Under the pieces are notes generated by a model. That model made no database searches, was not told where the DNA came from, and was given only the letters and a program-made list of their open reading frames with translations. 64,000 nucleotides of DNA, taken from the NCBI RefSeq assembly GCF_018991925.1, contig NW_024735503.1, forward strand, positions 3,699,253 through 3,763,252. The letters are read 5' to 3'. A program made the position numbers and the translations under genes. Below are positions 10,931-23,735 of the stretch, piece by piece; positions within the stretch are counted from its first letter, which is position 1; each line of letters opens with the position of its first letter. The stretch is from Homarus americanus (Eukaryota; Arthropoda; Malacostraca; Decapoda; Nephropidae).

Positions 10931-11526
10931 TAGTCCTTGGTAAGTCTTGCATTACTGTGGCGTTCTTGGTAAGTCTTACATTACTGTGGCGTCCTTGGTA
11001 AGTCTTACATTACTGTGGCGTCCTTGGTAAGTCTTACATTACTGTGGCGTCCTTGGTAAGTCTTACATTACCGTGGCGTCCTTGGTAAGTCTTACATTAC
11101 TGTGGCGTTCTTGGTAAGTCTTACATTACCGTGGCGTCCTTGGTAAGTCTTACATTACTGTGGCGTTCTTGGTAAGTCTTACATTACTGTGGCGTTCTTG
11201 GTAAGTCTTACATTACTGTGGCGTTCTTGGTAAGTCTTACATTACTGTGGCGTTCTTGGTAAGTCTTACATTACTGTGGCGTTCTTGGTAAGTCTTACAT
11301 TACCGTGGCGTTCTTGGTAAGTCTTACATTACTGTGGCGTTCTTGGTAAGTCTTACATTACCGTGGCGTTCTTGGTAAGTCTTACATTACCGTGGCGTTC
11401 TTGGTAAGTCTTACATTACCGTGGCGTTCTTGGTAAGTCTTACATTACCGTGGCGTTCTTGGTAAGTCTTACATTACCGTGGCGTTCTTGGTAAGTCCTA
11501 TATTACCGTGGCGTTCTTGGTAAGGA
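10931..11526 (+). repeat. 29-bp minisatellite, 21 copies, each with a GGTAAGT splice-donor word
   Basis: The unit runs TTGGTAAGTCTTACATTACT then GTGGCGTTC. The GTAAGT word occurs at 10940 and then exactly every 29 bases up to 11520. There are 21 occurrences: 20 read TTGGTAAGT and the last reads TTGGTAAGG. No indel is present in the whole array; only C/T changes occur (ACTGTGG or ACCGTGG, GTCC or GTTC). It lies on the sense strand of bib, 1.7 kb after the exon 2 donor. Confidence 0.95.
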
Positions 11527-12775
11527 GGGGGGAGAGGATGTTGTCGTGCGTATTCCTTCGAGAAAAGTTTGATTTTGAGTCAACACAGAGAACACAAAAG
11601 CTTCAGAAGACCCGAGTGTCCCCTGGAGACAAAAGGATTTTTTTTCTTTGTATTGATGATAATCCACATAGCGTCACTTGGGTTGGTCGCTAGTTGTTAA
11701 AATAAATGTTTTAACTTTGGTATGTGTGTGTGTGTGTCTGTGTTAGCCTAGGATCATCGTCTCGGTCAGGGATGTGACAAGAGGGTGGATGAAGTTGCTC
11801 AGACAGGCAAGAGGGAAGGATAGGACAAGTTGACTGTGGTGTAGAACCAGTTTTAAGGATTTATTGTGTGGTAATTATATCGAGGCACCAGCTGTCATAT
11901 TTCTCCCGGTTTCCCCCCCCCCCGCTCACAATCCAAGCCTAGTTTCAGTCTCAGCTCCTACCTCACAATCCCGACCCAAGCTTAATCTCAGCTCACAATT
12001 CCAGCCCCCAATACAGTCCTAGACACCCAATATGTAAGGGCGCCCTCTTACCTACCCGATTCGACCTGTGTTTTTTATAAGAAAGGTCGGGATGAAAGAA
12101 AGTTTAGACGAGGGAGGATAAAAAAACAAAAAACTGACTGTGAATGTTTACAGAAGAGGAGGAGAGGGAGGCGGACTGATCACTAGTGTTGGGTAACTTA
12201 CAGATAATAAACTAGCACTTGTTCTCGGTTAACTGTTACCACACTTGTTTTGGTTGTTACCTGTGTAAACCCCGCCCTCCCCCTAACTCCCTCTCCCCCA
12301 GCCGCCTTAACCCCCCCCCCCCACACTTCCCTGACCGCTCTAGTATCAAGGTGGCGCAGTAAGGGAGGACTTCACACTTGACGTACTCTCGTTGGCATTG
12401 TTTTGCGAGGCACCATTGTGTGCTGGTGGACCACAATGGGAGGCGGAGAGGAGGTTGTAATTATGGTCAAGTGGTTGAAACACGGAGGAGGAAGGCTGGA
12501 GTATAGTGGTGTTGCGTGGCGCTCTGTTGTCCCCTACCAGGAAGCAGGGAGAACGGAGGCTGAGTATAAGAGCTGAAATACGTAGCTATAGGTACTGAAC
12601 TATAGCCTTAGCTGCCTCTTCCTCCTCCTTCACTTGGGTAGTGTGGGTGGGGAGGAGGGAGGGGAGGGCCGTGAGTGAGTCAGGAAGCTCCCGGATGGAG
12701 TGTGGGGGAGACAGGGTAGGAGGGATGCTGATGTGTTGAGATGTGTGTGGTGATGTCGACTCACCCTCTTCCTCA

Positions 12776-12780
<5 letters not shown>
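11527..12780. other. No gene seen; short simple repeats
   Basis: Unique sequence with a short (TG)n near 11722-11737, C-runs near 11914 and 12309-12322, and no coding signal that I recognise. Confidence 0.5.

Positions 12781-12821
<41 letters not shown>
12780..12821. repeat. (CA)n microsatellite
   Basis: About 20 perfect CA dinucleotides. Confidence 0.95.
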
Positions 12822-12823
<2 letters not shown>

Positions 12824-13161
12824 TGGCGTAGAGGAGCAGTGGCAATCGGGCGAGAAACTCTAAGGTAGGGAATGGCTCTGGTGCTGACGTCACTATTTTA
12901 TGGGCGGGCGAAGGGTGGTGCAGAGGTTGGGGGGGGGGCTCAGGATAACACTAAACAACGAGGCTGGTGAGTGGTGACGGCCTGGCTGGTACAGTTGGTG
13001 GTCGGCGTGACTGACCCAGTGATGCAAAGAGGACTATCATTACGAGGATCAAAGGTTACACTAGGTTAAGTAAGGTTACATCAGGTTAGGTTAGGTTATT
13101 TATTGATAGAAGCCACGCAAGTTACCCCCCCCCTTGTTTCCTTGGCCATCTTTTGTCTCGT

Positions 13162-13192
<31 letters not shown>

Positions 13193-13667
13193 CATGGTCG
13201 TCTACAGGAGGAGCGGAGGACAGTTCCACGAGAGAGAGCAAGAGAGAGAGAGAGAGAGCGAGCACACACATATAATCGATAACCCGTAAGAGTACTACTA
13301 CTACCATGTGTGTCTTGACCCTGAAGGAGAGCTGAGAGAGACGACCTACGGTGCCACATATACCTCCGCCATGTTTGTCTACATCCTCTTAACGCAAGGT
13401 ACAGATGGAGACACCGCCCCCTCGCCCCCACCTCCTCTTGTGGCGTGACGAATTATACCAGTAATGTTTGTATTTACCCCTTAAGATGTTCTTACTCTAG
13501 TTACTCTTACTCTCCTTTGATTATACCAGTGTTGTTTTTTACTCACTCCCCTTTGTATTGAGAGAGAGAGAGAGAGAGAGAGAGGTGCTACTGGGTTTTG
13601 GGTGGGGAAGGGGGGGGCTGAGCGGTATGAACACAACAACCTTAGCTTAACTTAGCTTTCGAGTTGT
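12822..13667. other. Simple-repeat-rich spacer
   Basis: Contains a G-run near 12930, a few AGGTTA words around 13050-13100 (TTAGG-like), (TG)n at 13163-13192, (GA)n at 13230-13258 and (GA)n at 13561-13584. No gene is seen. Confidence 0.6.
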
Positions 13668-16600
13668 GAGGTTGAAGAGATGGCTGAGATAAACGTCTGA
13701 ACTGAGGAGATGGCTGAGATAAACGTTTGAACTGAGATGGCTGAGATAAACGTTTGAACTGAGAGAGATGGCTAGATAACGTTTGAACTGAGAGATGGCT
13801 GAGATAAACGTTTGAACTGAGAGAGATGCTGAGATAAACGTCTGAACTGAGAGATGGCTGAGATAAACGTTTGAACAGAAGATGGCTGAATAAACGTTTG
13901 AACTGAGAGAGAGATGGCTGAGATAAACGTTTGAACTGAGAGAGATGGCTGAGATAAACGTTTGAACTGAGAGAATGGCTGAGATAAACGTTCGGACGAG
14001 AGATGGCTGAGAATAACGTTCGAACTGAGAGAGATGGCTGAGATAAACGTTTGAACTAGGAGATGGCTGAGATAAACGTCTGAACAGAGAGATGGCTGAG
14101 ATAAACGCTTGAACAGAGAGAGATGGCTGAGATAAACGTTTGAACAGAAGATGGCTGAGATAAACGTTTAAACAGAGAATGCTGAGATAACGTTTGAACA
14201 GAGAGTGGCTGAGATAAACGTTTGAACTGAAATGGCTGAGATAAACGTTGAACTGAGAGATGGCTGAGATAAACGTTTGAACAGCGAGATGGCTGAATAA
14301 ACGTTTGAACTGAAGATAGCTGAGATAAACGTTTGAACTGAGAGATGGCTGAGATAAACGTTTGAACTGAGAAGATAGCTGAGATAAACGTTTGAACTGA
14401 GAAGATGGCTGAATAACGTTCGAACTGGAGAGATAGCTGATAAACGTTTGAACTGAGCGATGGCTGAGATAAACGTTTGAACTGAGAGATGGCGAGATAA
14501 ACGTTTGAACTGAGAGAGGCTGAGATAAGCGTTTGAACTGAGAGAGATTGAATAAACGTTTGAACTGAGAGAGATGGCTGAGATAAACGTTTGAACTGAG
14601 AGATGGCTAGATAAACGTTTGAACTGAGATGCTGAAAACGTTTGAACAGAGATGATAACTTTGAACAAAGATGGCTGAATAAACGTTTGAACTAGGAAAG
14701 CTGAATAAACGTTTGAACAGAGAGATGCTAGATAAACGTTTGAACTGGAAGATGGCTGAGATAAACGTTTGAACTGAGAGAGATAGCTGAGATAAACGTT
14801 TGAACTGAGAAGATAGCGAGATAAACGTTTGAACTGAGAGCGATGGCGAGATAAACGTTTGAACTGAGAGAGATGGCTGAGATAAACGTTTGAACTGAGA
14901 TGGCTGACATAAACGTTTGAACTGAGAGATGGCTGAGATAGCGTTTGAACTGAGAGAGATGGCTGAGATAAACGTTTGAACTGAGAGAGATGGCTGAGAT
15001 AAACGTTTGAACTGAAGATGGCTGAATAAACGTTTGAACAGAGATGGCTGAGATAAACGTTTGAACTGAGATAATGAGATAAACGTTTGAACTGAGAGAG
15101 ATGGTTGAGAAAACGTTTGAACGAGAGAGATGGCTGAGATAAACGTTTGAACTGGAGATGGCTGAGATAAACGTTTGAACTGAGATGGTTGAGATAAACG
15201 TTTGAACAGAGATGGCTGAGATAAACGTTTGAACTGAAGAGATGGCTAGATAAAGTTGAACTGAGAGAGATGGCTGAGATAAACGTTTGAACTAGAGAGA
15301 TGGCTGAGATAAACGTTCGGACAGAGAGATGGCTGAGATAACGTTCGAACTGAGAGAGATGGCTGAGATAAACGTTTGAACTGAGAGAGATGGCTGAGAT
15401 AAACGTCTGAACAGAGAGATGGCTGAGATAAACGCTTGAAAGAGAGAGATGGCTGAGATAAACGTTTGAACAGAGAGATGGCTGAGATAAACGTTTAAAC
15501 GGAGAGAGATGGCTGAGATAACGTTTGAACTGAGAGGATGGCTGAGATAAACGTTTGAACTGAGAGAGATGGCTGAGATAAACGTTTGAACAGCGAGATG
15601 GCTGAGATAAACGTTTGAACTGGAGATGGCTAGATAAACGTTTGAACTGAGAGATGGCTGAGAAAACGTTTGAACAGAGAGATGGCTGAGATAAATTTTG
15701 AACTGAGAGAGATGGCTGAGATAAACGTTTGAACTGAGAGAGATGGGAGATAAACGCAGAGAGATGGCTGATAAACGTTTGAACTGAGAGAGATGGCTGA
15801 GATAAACGTTTGAACTGGAGATAGCTGAGATAAACGTTTGAAGAGAGAGGTGGCTGAGATAAACGTTTGAACTGAGAGAGATGGATAAACGTTTGAACTG
15901 AGAGAGATGGCTGAGAATAACGTTGAACTGAGAGAGAAGCTGAGATAAACGTTACGAGAGCGATGGCTGAGATAACGTTTGAACTGAGAGAGATGGCTGA
16001 GATAAACGTTTGAACTGAGAGAGATGGCTGAGATAAACGTTTGAACTGAGAGAGATGGCTGGATAAGCGTTTGAACTGAGAGAGATGGCTGAGATAAACG
16101 TTTGAACAGCGAGATGGCTGAGATAAACGTTTGAACTGGAGAGATGGAGATAAACGTTTGAACTGAGAGATGGCTGAAAACGTTTGAACAGAGAGATGGC
16201 TGAGATAAACTTTGAACAGAGAGATGGCTGAGATAAACGTTTGAACTGAGAGAGATGGCTGAGATAAACGTTTGAACAGAGAGATGGCTGAGATAAACGT
16301 TTGAACTGAGAGAGATGGCTGAGATAAACGTTCGGACAGAGAGATGGCTGAGAATAACGTTCGAACTGAGAGAGATGGCTGAGATAAACGTTGAACTGAG
16401 AGAGATGAGATAAACGTTTGAACAGAGAGATGGCTGAGATAAACGTCTGAACAGAGAGATGGCTGAGATAAACGCTTGACAGAGAGAGATGGTGAGATAA
16501 ACGTTTAAACTGAGAGAGATGGCTGAGATAACGTTTGAACAGAGAGATGGCTGAGATAAACGTTTGAACTAGAGAGATGGCTGAGATAACGTTTGAACTG

Positions 16601-18199
16601 AGAGAGATGGCTGAGATAAACGTTTGAACAGCGAGATGGCTGAGATAAACGTTTGAACTGAGATGGCTGAGATAAACGTTTGAACTGGAGAGATGGCTGA
16701 GAAACGTTTGAACAGAGAGATGGCTGAGATAAACTTTTGAACTGAGAGAGATGGCTGAGATAAACGTTTGAACTGAGAGATGGCTGAGATAAACGTTTGA
16801 ACAGAGAGAGCGGGAGATAAACGTTTGAACTGAGAGAGATGGCTGAGATAAACGTTTGAACTGGAGAGATAGCTGAGATAAACGTTTGAACTGAGAGAGA
16901 GGTGGCTGAGATAAACGTTTGAACTGAGAGAGATAGCTGAGATAAACGTTTGAACTGAGAGAGATGGCTGAGAATAACGTTCGAATGAGAGAGATAGCTG
17001 AGATAAACGTTTGAACTGAGAGCGATGGCTGAGATAAACGTTTGAACTGAGAGAGATGGCTGAGATAAACGTTTGAACTGAGAGATGGCTGAGATAAACG
17101 TTTGAACTGAGAGAGATGGCTGAGATAAACGTTTGAACTGAGAGAGATGGCTGAGATAAACGTTTGAACTGAGAGAGATGGCTGAGATAAACGTTTGAAC
17201 TGAGAGAGATGGCTGAGATAAACGTTTGAACTGAGAGATGGCTGAGATAATCGTTTGAACTGAGAGATGGCTGAGATAAACGTTGAACTGAGAGAGATGG
17301 CTGAGATAAACGTTTGAACTGAGAGACATGGCTGAGATAAAGTTTAAACTGAGAGATGGCTGAGATAACGTTTGAAAGAGATGGCTGAGATAACGTTGAA
17401 CGAGAGATGGCTGAGATAAACGTTTGAACTGAGAGAGATGGCTGAGATAAACGTTTGAACTGAGAGAGATGGCTGAGATAAACGTTTGAACAGAGAGATG
17501 GCTGAGATAAACGTTTGAACTGAGAGAGATGGCTGAGATAAACGGAACAGAGAGAGATGGCTGAGATAAACGTTTGAACAGAGAGATGGCTGAGATAAAC
17601 GTTTGAACTGAGAGAGATGGTGAGATAAACGTTTGAACAGAGAGATGGCTGAGAATAACGTTCGAACTGAGAGATGCTGAGATAAACGTTTGAACTGAGA
17701 GATGGCTGAGATAAACGTTTGAATCCGGGAGATGGCTGAGATAAACGTTTTAACAGAGATGGCTGAGAATAACGTTCGAACTGAGATGGCTGAGATAAAC
17801 GTTTGAAGAGAGATGCTGAGATAAACGTTTGAACTGAGAGATGGCTGAGATAAACGTTTGAACAGAGAGAGATGGCTGAGATAAACGTTTGAACTGAGAG
17901 AGATGGCTGAGATAAACGTTTAAGAGAGAGCTGAGAAACGTTGAACTGAGAGAGAGGGCTGAGATAAACGTTTGAACAGAGAGAAATGGCTGAGATAACG
18001 TTTGAACTGAGAGATGGCTGAGATAAACGTTTGAACTGAGAGAGATGGCTGAGATAAACGTTTGAACTGAGAGAGATGGCTGAGATAAACGTTTGAACTG
18101 AGAGAGATGGCTGAGATAAACGTTTTAACTGAGAGATGGCCGAGATAAACGTTTGAACTGAGAGATGGCTGAGATAAACGTTTGAACTGAGAGAGATGG
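13668..18199 (+). repeat. 4.5 kb satellite-like array, about 30-bp unit
   Basis: Roughly 150 units of GATGGCTGAGATAAACGTTT plus GAACTGAGAGA, with the GA tail varying from one to four dinucleotides. Each unit holds the palindrome AACGTT. Units differ mostly by one-base losses (AAACG to AACG, GGCTG to GCTG) and by CTGAG/CAGAG exchanges. Ser/Gln/Leu-rich minus-strand frames are array translations. Confidence 0.95.
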
Positions 18200-18244
18200 C
18201 CAGCTGGTTAAGTCACGAAGATCTCATCCATGGAATTGTTCTTT

Positions 18245-19145
18245 TGACAGTGTGTTCCAAGGTTCCACAGTACACTTCATTGTTCCCATGGCTCACTGTA
18301 CACTTCCTTGTTCCCACGGCTCGCTGTACACTTTCTTGTTCATGGTCACTGTAAACTTCCTTGTTCCCATGGCTCACTGTGCATTTCCTTTTCTTCACGG
18401 CTCACTGTACACTTCTTTGTTCCCCACGGATCACTTGTACTTTCTCCTTGTTCCCACGGCTCACTGTACACTTCCTGTTCCCACGGCTCACTGTGCACTT
18501 CATTGTTCCCGCGGCTCACTGTACACTTCCTTGTTCCCACGGCTCACTTGTACACTTCCTTGTTCCCACGGCTCACTGTACACTTCCTTATTCCCACGGC
18601 TCACTTCCTTGTTCCCACGGCTCACTGTGCACTTCCTTGTTCCCGCGGCTCACTGTACACTTCCTTGTTCCCACGGCTCACTGTACACTTCCTTGTTCCC
18701 ACGGCTCATTGTACACTTCATGTTCCCACGGCTCACTGTACACTTCCTTGTTCCCACGGCTCACTGTACACTTCCTTGTTCCCACGGCTCACTGTACACT
18801 CTGTTCCCACGGCTCACTGTACACTCTTGTTCCCCAGCTCCCACACTCCATGTTCCCACAGCTCACTGTACACTTTCTTGTTCCACGGCTCACTGTACAC
18901 TTTCTTGTTCCCACGGCTCACTGTACACTCTTGTTCCCACAGCTCACTGTACACTTCCTGTTCCCACAGCTCACTGTACACTTCCATGTTCCCACAGCTC
19001 ACTGTACACTTCCTTGTTCCCAAGGCTCACTGTACACTTCTCTTGTTCCCACGCCACTGTACACTTCCATGTTCCCACAGCTCACTGTACACTTCCTTGT
19101 TCCCACAGCCTGTACACTTCTGTTCCCACGGCTCACTGTACACAT
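18245..19145 (+). repeat. 28-bp minisatellite, about 33 copies
   Basis: The unit is built on CACGGCTCACTGTACACTTC plus CTTGTTCC. Variants end in CAGCTC in the last third of the array. It follows the AACGTT array with only about 45 bases between, which contain no clear feature. The His/Cys/Leu-rich frames are not genes. Confidence 0.95.
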
Positions 19146-19204
19146 ATACTGTACTGTATAGTTGCTGTTCTAGTGTTCCAATTTACATACAATCCCACGT
19201 TCCT

Positions 19205-21795
19205 GTATTTCGCCGTCCTTCCACCCTCCAATCCCCCACCCCTACCCTCCACCCCTACCCTCCGCCTCCCCTACCTCCGCCCCTACCCTCCGCCCCTACC
19301 CTCCACCCCCTACCTCCACCCCCACCCTCCACCCCTACACTCCACCTCCTACCCCCACCTCTCCCACCCCCCACCCCTCACACCCTTCCTATCCTCCATC
19401 CCCACCCTCCATCCCCACTCCACCCCTACCTCCACCCCCTTATCCCCACTCCTTACCCTCCACCCCCCATTCCCCACTCCTACCTCCCTACCTCCACCCT
19501 ACCCTCCACCCCACTCCTCCACCCCCACCCTCCACCCTCACCCTTCCTACCTCCACCTTACCTCCACCCCTACCTCCACCCCTTACCTTCCACCCCCCAC
19601 CTCCACCCCACTTCCACCCCCACCTCCCACCCCTTACCTCCACCCCTTACCTCCACCCTTACCCTCCACCCTTTACCCTCCACCCCACTCCTCCACCCCT
19701 TACCTCCACCCCACTCCACCCCACTCCTCCACCTTACCTCCACCCCCCTTACCTCCACCCTTACTCCACCCTTACCCTCCACCCCTTACCTCCACCCCAC
19801 CTCCACCCCTTATCCTCCACCCCTACCTCCCACCTTACCCTCCACCCCCTACCCTCCACCCTTACCTCCACCCCACCCACCACCTTACCCTCCACCTCAC
19901 CTCCACCCCCTCACCCCTTCCTACCTCCACCTCACTCCCTCCACCCCCTTACCTCCACCCTTACCCTCCACCTACCTCCACCCCTCACCCTCCACCCCTA
20001 CCCTCCACCCCCACCTCCACCCCACCTCCACCCCCTCACCCTCCACCCCCTACCCTCCACCCCTACTCCTCCACTCCTTACCCTCCACCCCCACCTCCAC
20101 CCCTTACCCTCCACCCCTTACCTCCACCCCTTACCCTCCACCCTTACCTCCACCCTACCTCCACCCCTTACCTCCTCCCTACTCCTCCACCCTTACCCTC
20201 CACCCTTACCTCCACCCCTACCTCCACCTCTACCCCACTCCCCACCCCCCACCTCTACTCCCCCACTCCTTACCCTCCACCCCCATCTCCACCCCACTCC
20301 TTCACCTCTCTCCCACCCTCACCCTCCAACCCCCCACCCTCACCCTCCAACCCCACCTCACCTCCAATCCCCACCCTACCCTCCGCCCCCTACCCTCCGC
20401 CCCTACCTCCACCTCTCCTCACCTCACCTCCAACCCCCACCCCTACTCCCACCTCTCACCTCCACCTGTACCCACCCACCCCCACCTCCACCCACCTCCA
20501 CCCCTCACCTCCACCCCCACCTCCACCCCCACTCCTCCACTCTTTACCCCTCCACCTCACCCTCCACCCCTACCTCCACCCCCTACCTCCAACCATGCAC
20601 CCACCCACCCCTCACCCTCCACCCCTTACCTCCACCCCTACCCTCCACCCTTACCCTCCACTCTCACCTCCTTTTCTCCACCTCCTACCCTCCACTTCCC
20701 ACCTCCACCCTTACCTCCACCCTCCACCCTACTCCTACAACCCCACCTCCCACCTTACCCTCCACTCTTACCCTCCATCCTCACTCACCCCTTACTCCTT
20801 CCTACTCCCTTCTCCCTTACCCTCCATCCCTTGCCCTCCACCCCTTACCCCCTACCTCCACCCTTTCACCTTCCCACTCCTCCCTCCCTACCCTCCACCC
20901 CGAACCCCCCACCCCCGAACCCCCACCCCACCCACCCATCCTTGCCCTCCACCCCTTACCTCCACTTCTTACCTCCATCCCTTGCCTCCACCCCTGCACC
21001 CCCTGTACCCCCACCCTGTACCCACCCATCCTCACCTCCATCCCTTACCCCACCCTACCTCCACCCTGTTCCCTCCACCTGTTACCTCCATCCTGACTCC
21101 AATCCCCACCCACCCTCACCCTCCACCCCTCTACCTCCACAACTCTACCTCAACCTCTACCTCCACCTCGTACCCTCCACTCCCATACCATCCATCCCCA
21201 TACCATCCACCTCCCTCCACCCCATCTCCACACTCCCACCATCCTCTCCTCCTCCTCCCTCCTCTCTCCCCACCTCCCCCACCCTCCACCTCCCCTACCC
21301 TCCACTCACCTCCACCCCCACCTCCACTTTTCCCACCTTCCTCTCCCTCCCTCCACCTCGTACCTCCACTCCCATTCCATCCACTCCCATACCATCCCAC
21401 CTCTACCTCCAGTCCTTAACATACAGTCCTTCACCTCCCCCTCCCACCCTCCACCTCCTCCCACCCTCCCTCTCCCCACCCTCCTCTCCCCACCTCCAAT
21501 CCCCATCCTCCACCTGCACCCTCCCACCGCCTGTACCCTCCACCCCCTACCCCCCACCTCAATACCTCCACTTGACCACCACCCTTCCCTCCACCCCTCC
21601 ACCCCACACCTCCACCCTCACCCCCACCCCTTACCCTCCACCCCTCACCTCCACCTCAATTCTCAACCCCTTCACCACCTTCACTTCCACCCCTTCCCTT
21701 CCACCCCTTCCCTTCCACCCTCCTTCCACCCTTCCCTTCCACCCCTTCCCTTCCACCCCACACCTTCCACCCCTTCCTTCCACCCACTACCCTTC
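19205..21795 (+). repeat. 2.6 kb pyrimidine-rich array (CCCTCCACCCCTTACCTCCA type)
   Basis: Nearly pure C/T with interspersed A: 6-12 bp words CCTCCACC, CCCTTACC and CCCTACC. The 3' fifth turns more degenerate, ending in CCCTTCCCTTCCACC words. The plus strand almost lacks stop codons, so two overlapping frames of over 1000 codons run through it; they are compositional. The minus strand is G-rich. Confidence 0.9.
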
Positions 21796-22035
21796 CTCTG
21801 TACACATCATTCCCGTGTTTCTGTCCATATCAGTCTATTTTTCAAGGTTCCTGCGTTCTTTCCATGCTGCTAGACGGCCTTCCATTTTCTCTCCTTCCTG
21901 TACTCATCTGATCTATGGTGCAACGTCCCAATGTTCATCCCTCAACTTGTATTCCTTTGGCTATAATTTCATGCTGTACTGTACATATTTTGCATCTGTA
22001 TTCCTCTCATATATCCACCCTGTGTTAGTTTTATT

Positions 22036-22038
<3 letters not shown>
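21796..22038. other. Unique spacer
   Basis: 240 bases of ordinary AT-balanced sequence between the pyrimidine array and a CA repeat; nothing recognised. Confidence 0.5.

Positions 22039-22082
<44 letters not shown>
22039..22082. repeat. (CA)n microsatellite at the 5' edge of a LINE fragment
   Basis: About 22 CA dinucleotides immediately before the first recognisable base of the LINE copy. Confidence 0.95.
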
Positions 22083-22085
<3 letters not shown>

Positions 22086-23178
22086 ATTGTCAATATGAGG
22101 ACCTCCCCACCTCACACTGCTTAGTTAGTTCTGATTCTGCACAAAAACCTGCAGAAACCTCATCACTGGCCGTTGCCCTTGTTGACTTCAGGAAGGCTTT
22201 TACCTTGTTGATCACTGTACTGTTATCAACAAGGCCATTGCACTAGGGCTGCCCACCAACCTGGTCTCATGGCTCACTGATTTCTGAGTGAGCGTCGCAG
22301 GTACCAAGGTTCTGTCTCCATTCCAACACCTCACTTGGGTGTTCCCCAGGACCAAGATGGGACCACTCTTCTAATCCTGATCAATGACGCCTATCCGACA
22401 CTCACCAGTGGAGGTACGTGGATGACTACACTGTAAGCAGGACAACACCTCACTCACTCATCACTACAATCGGATAGCGGACTATGAATGCAAGGTCACC
22501 ATCAACCAAAACCGGAGTCATGCACATCACTGCCACCACTCCAGTGCAAGCTCCAGCAGTCGCAGTGGGTGCCCATCCTTTCCAGTTAGTGCAGTCTGCC
22601 AAACTCCTGGGTGTTACCATAGACCACAAACTGACTGGAAGGCCCAAACAATACAATCAAGGCAGCTCTATCAACTCTCTATACATGACGATCAGGTACT
22701 TGGACCCACACCAGAGATAGGACCATCTACAACGCCTTTTTTCTCCCCAAATTTACGTATGCGCATCAGCCTGGTCTTCTCTCAACTCTACCCAACAGAG
22801 AAGGTACAGAAAGGGCCTGCAGAATCATGCTCGTGAGACTAGTACCCACACTCTTCCACCCTGAATGCCATCCTTCAGTGACCTCCACCACCAAGCACTA
22901 GCAGGGTTTGCAGTGACTACTGCACCATCCTCGTCATCGCCACCCTGCCACCGGCAGTCCCGCCCACCTAGCAGTCCTCCACTACAACAAAATTCAGCCC
23001 ATTAGAGCCCGCACTGACATAAGAATAACACCATCCCATCTATTGTTAAAATTATAAACAACTCCTGATTTATGAACTGTACAGCCTGTAAATGTATTGA
23101 ATGCATATCATTATGAATCAAATGTAAGTTTAGATATTTTCAGCCACCGGTACAACTCTATTAATAAACCTGTTTATT
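22083..23178 (+). mobile_element. Decayed non-LTR retrotransposon (family A, copy 1): reverse transcriptase C-terminal part and 3' UTR
   Basis: Translates, across several frameshifts, to reverse transcriptase blocks in the right order: HCLVS..., VDFRKAF, GLPTNLVSWLTDF, GVPQ-like and KMGPL words, a YVDD catalytic box at 22415-22426, then SAKLLGVTIDHKLT, LPKFTYA and an arginine-rich tail ending near 23040. The 3' UTR ends CAACTCTATTAATAAACCTG at about 23153-23172. Several frameshifts and stops make it inactive. The N-terminal endonuclease part is absent; sequence before it is (CA)n. The closest general type is a CR1/jockey-like LINE, judged from motifs only. Confidence 0.85.
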
Positions 23179-23184
23179 ACACAT

Positions 23185-23245
<61 letters not shown>
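23185..23245. repeat. (CA)n microsatellite
   Basis: About 30 CA dinucleotides just after the LINE 3' end. Confidence 0.95.
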
Positions 23246-23246
<1 letters not shown>

Positions 23247-23735
23247 GGGATTTACTCTTCCTCGGGATTGTCCTGATATGACTGCTCAGCTATTCCTGGC
23301 ACGGCCTATTTTTCAACTAGGTGAAGCCACTCTGAGAATTTTGAGGCAGTAAGAAAAGTGGGGCCGTGATGCTGGTGTTTAATGGATATCCCGCAAACAT
23401 TTGTCCCTTAATGTACCTCACCTCGCCAAAATTGGGGGAAAGGAAGAGGGGTGGGGGGAGGGAGAGGTACATTGCCCATCAGAGCAGGCAGAGTTCAAGC
23501 TGCTCTAGTTGACTCGTGCATTTATGTTGCCTAAGGGGCCAGATTTCATTGGCAAATTGTCAGTGACTCGTCTTCGTTCAGGTCACGGGTTGTTGACCTC
23601 ACTGGTGAATGAGTCATCAAACGAGGTTGGCTGCGGAGCGAATTCCGTCTTTCGTCCGTAAAGTTTTGTTGACCCACGACTGTGCTGTTGAACTAGTAGT
23701 AGTGTACAGGAGCTGTGCGGGTGTACATGACAAGT
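23246..23735. other. Unique spacer, no gene seen
   Basis: About 490 bases of ordinary sequence with a short G-run near 23450. Nothing recognised. Confidence 0.5.

Noticed and set aside
14168..17329. Minus-strand Ser/Gln/Thr/Leu repeat frames resembling a fibrous protein
   Set aside because: They read the AACGTT satellite unit; indels break the frame repeatedly and there is no flanking coding sequence.
18252..22246. Overlapping plus-strand frames of 1055 and 1312 codons
   Set aside because: They run through the 28-bp and C/T arrays, two frames at once, with only Pro/Ser/Thr/His/Leu-rich repeats. The strand simply lacks TAA, TAG and TGA. The long frame even continues into the decayed LINE.
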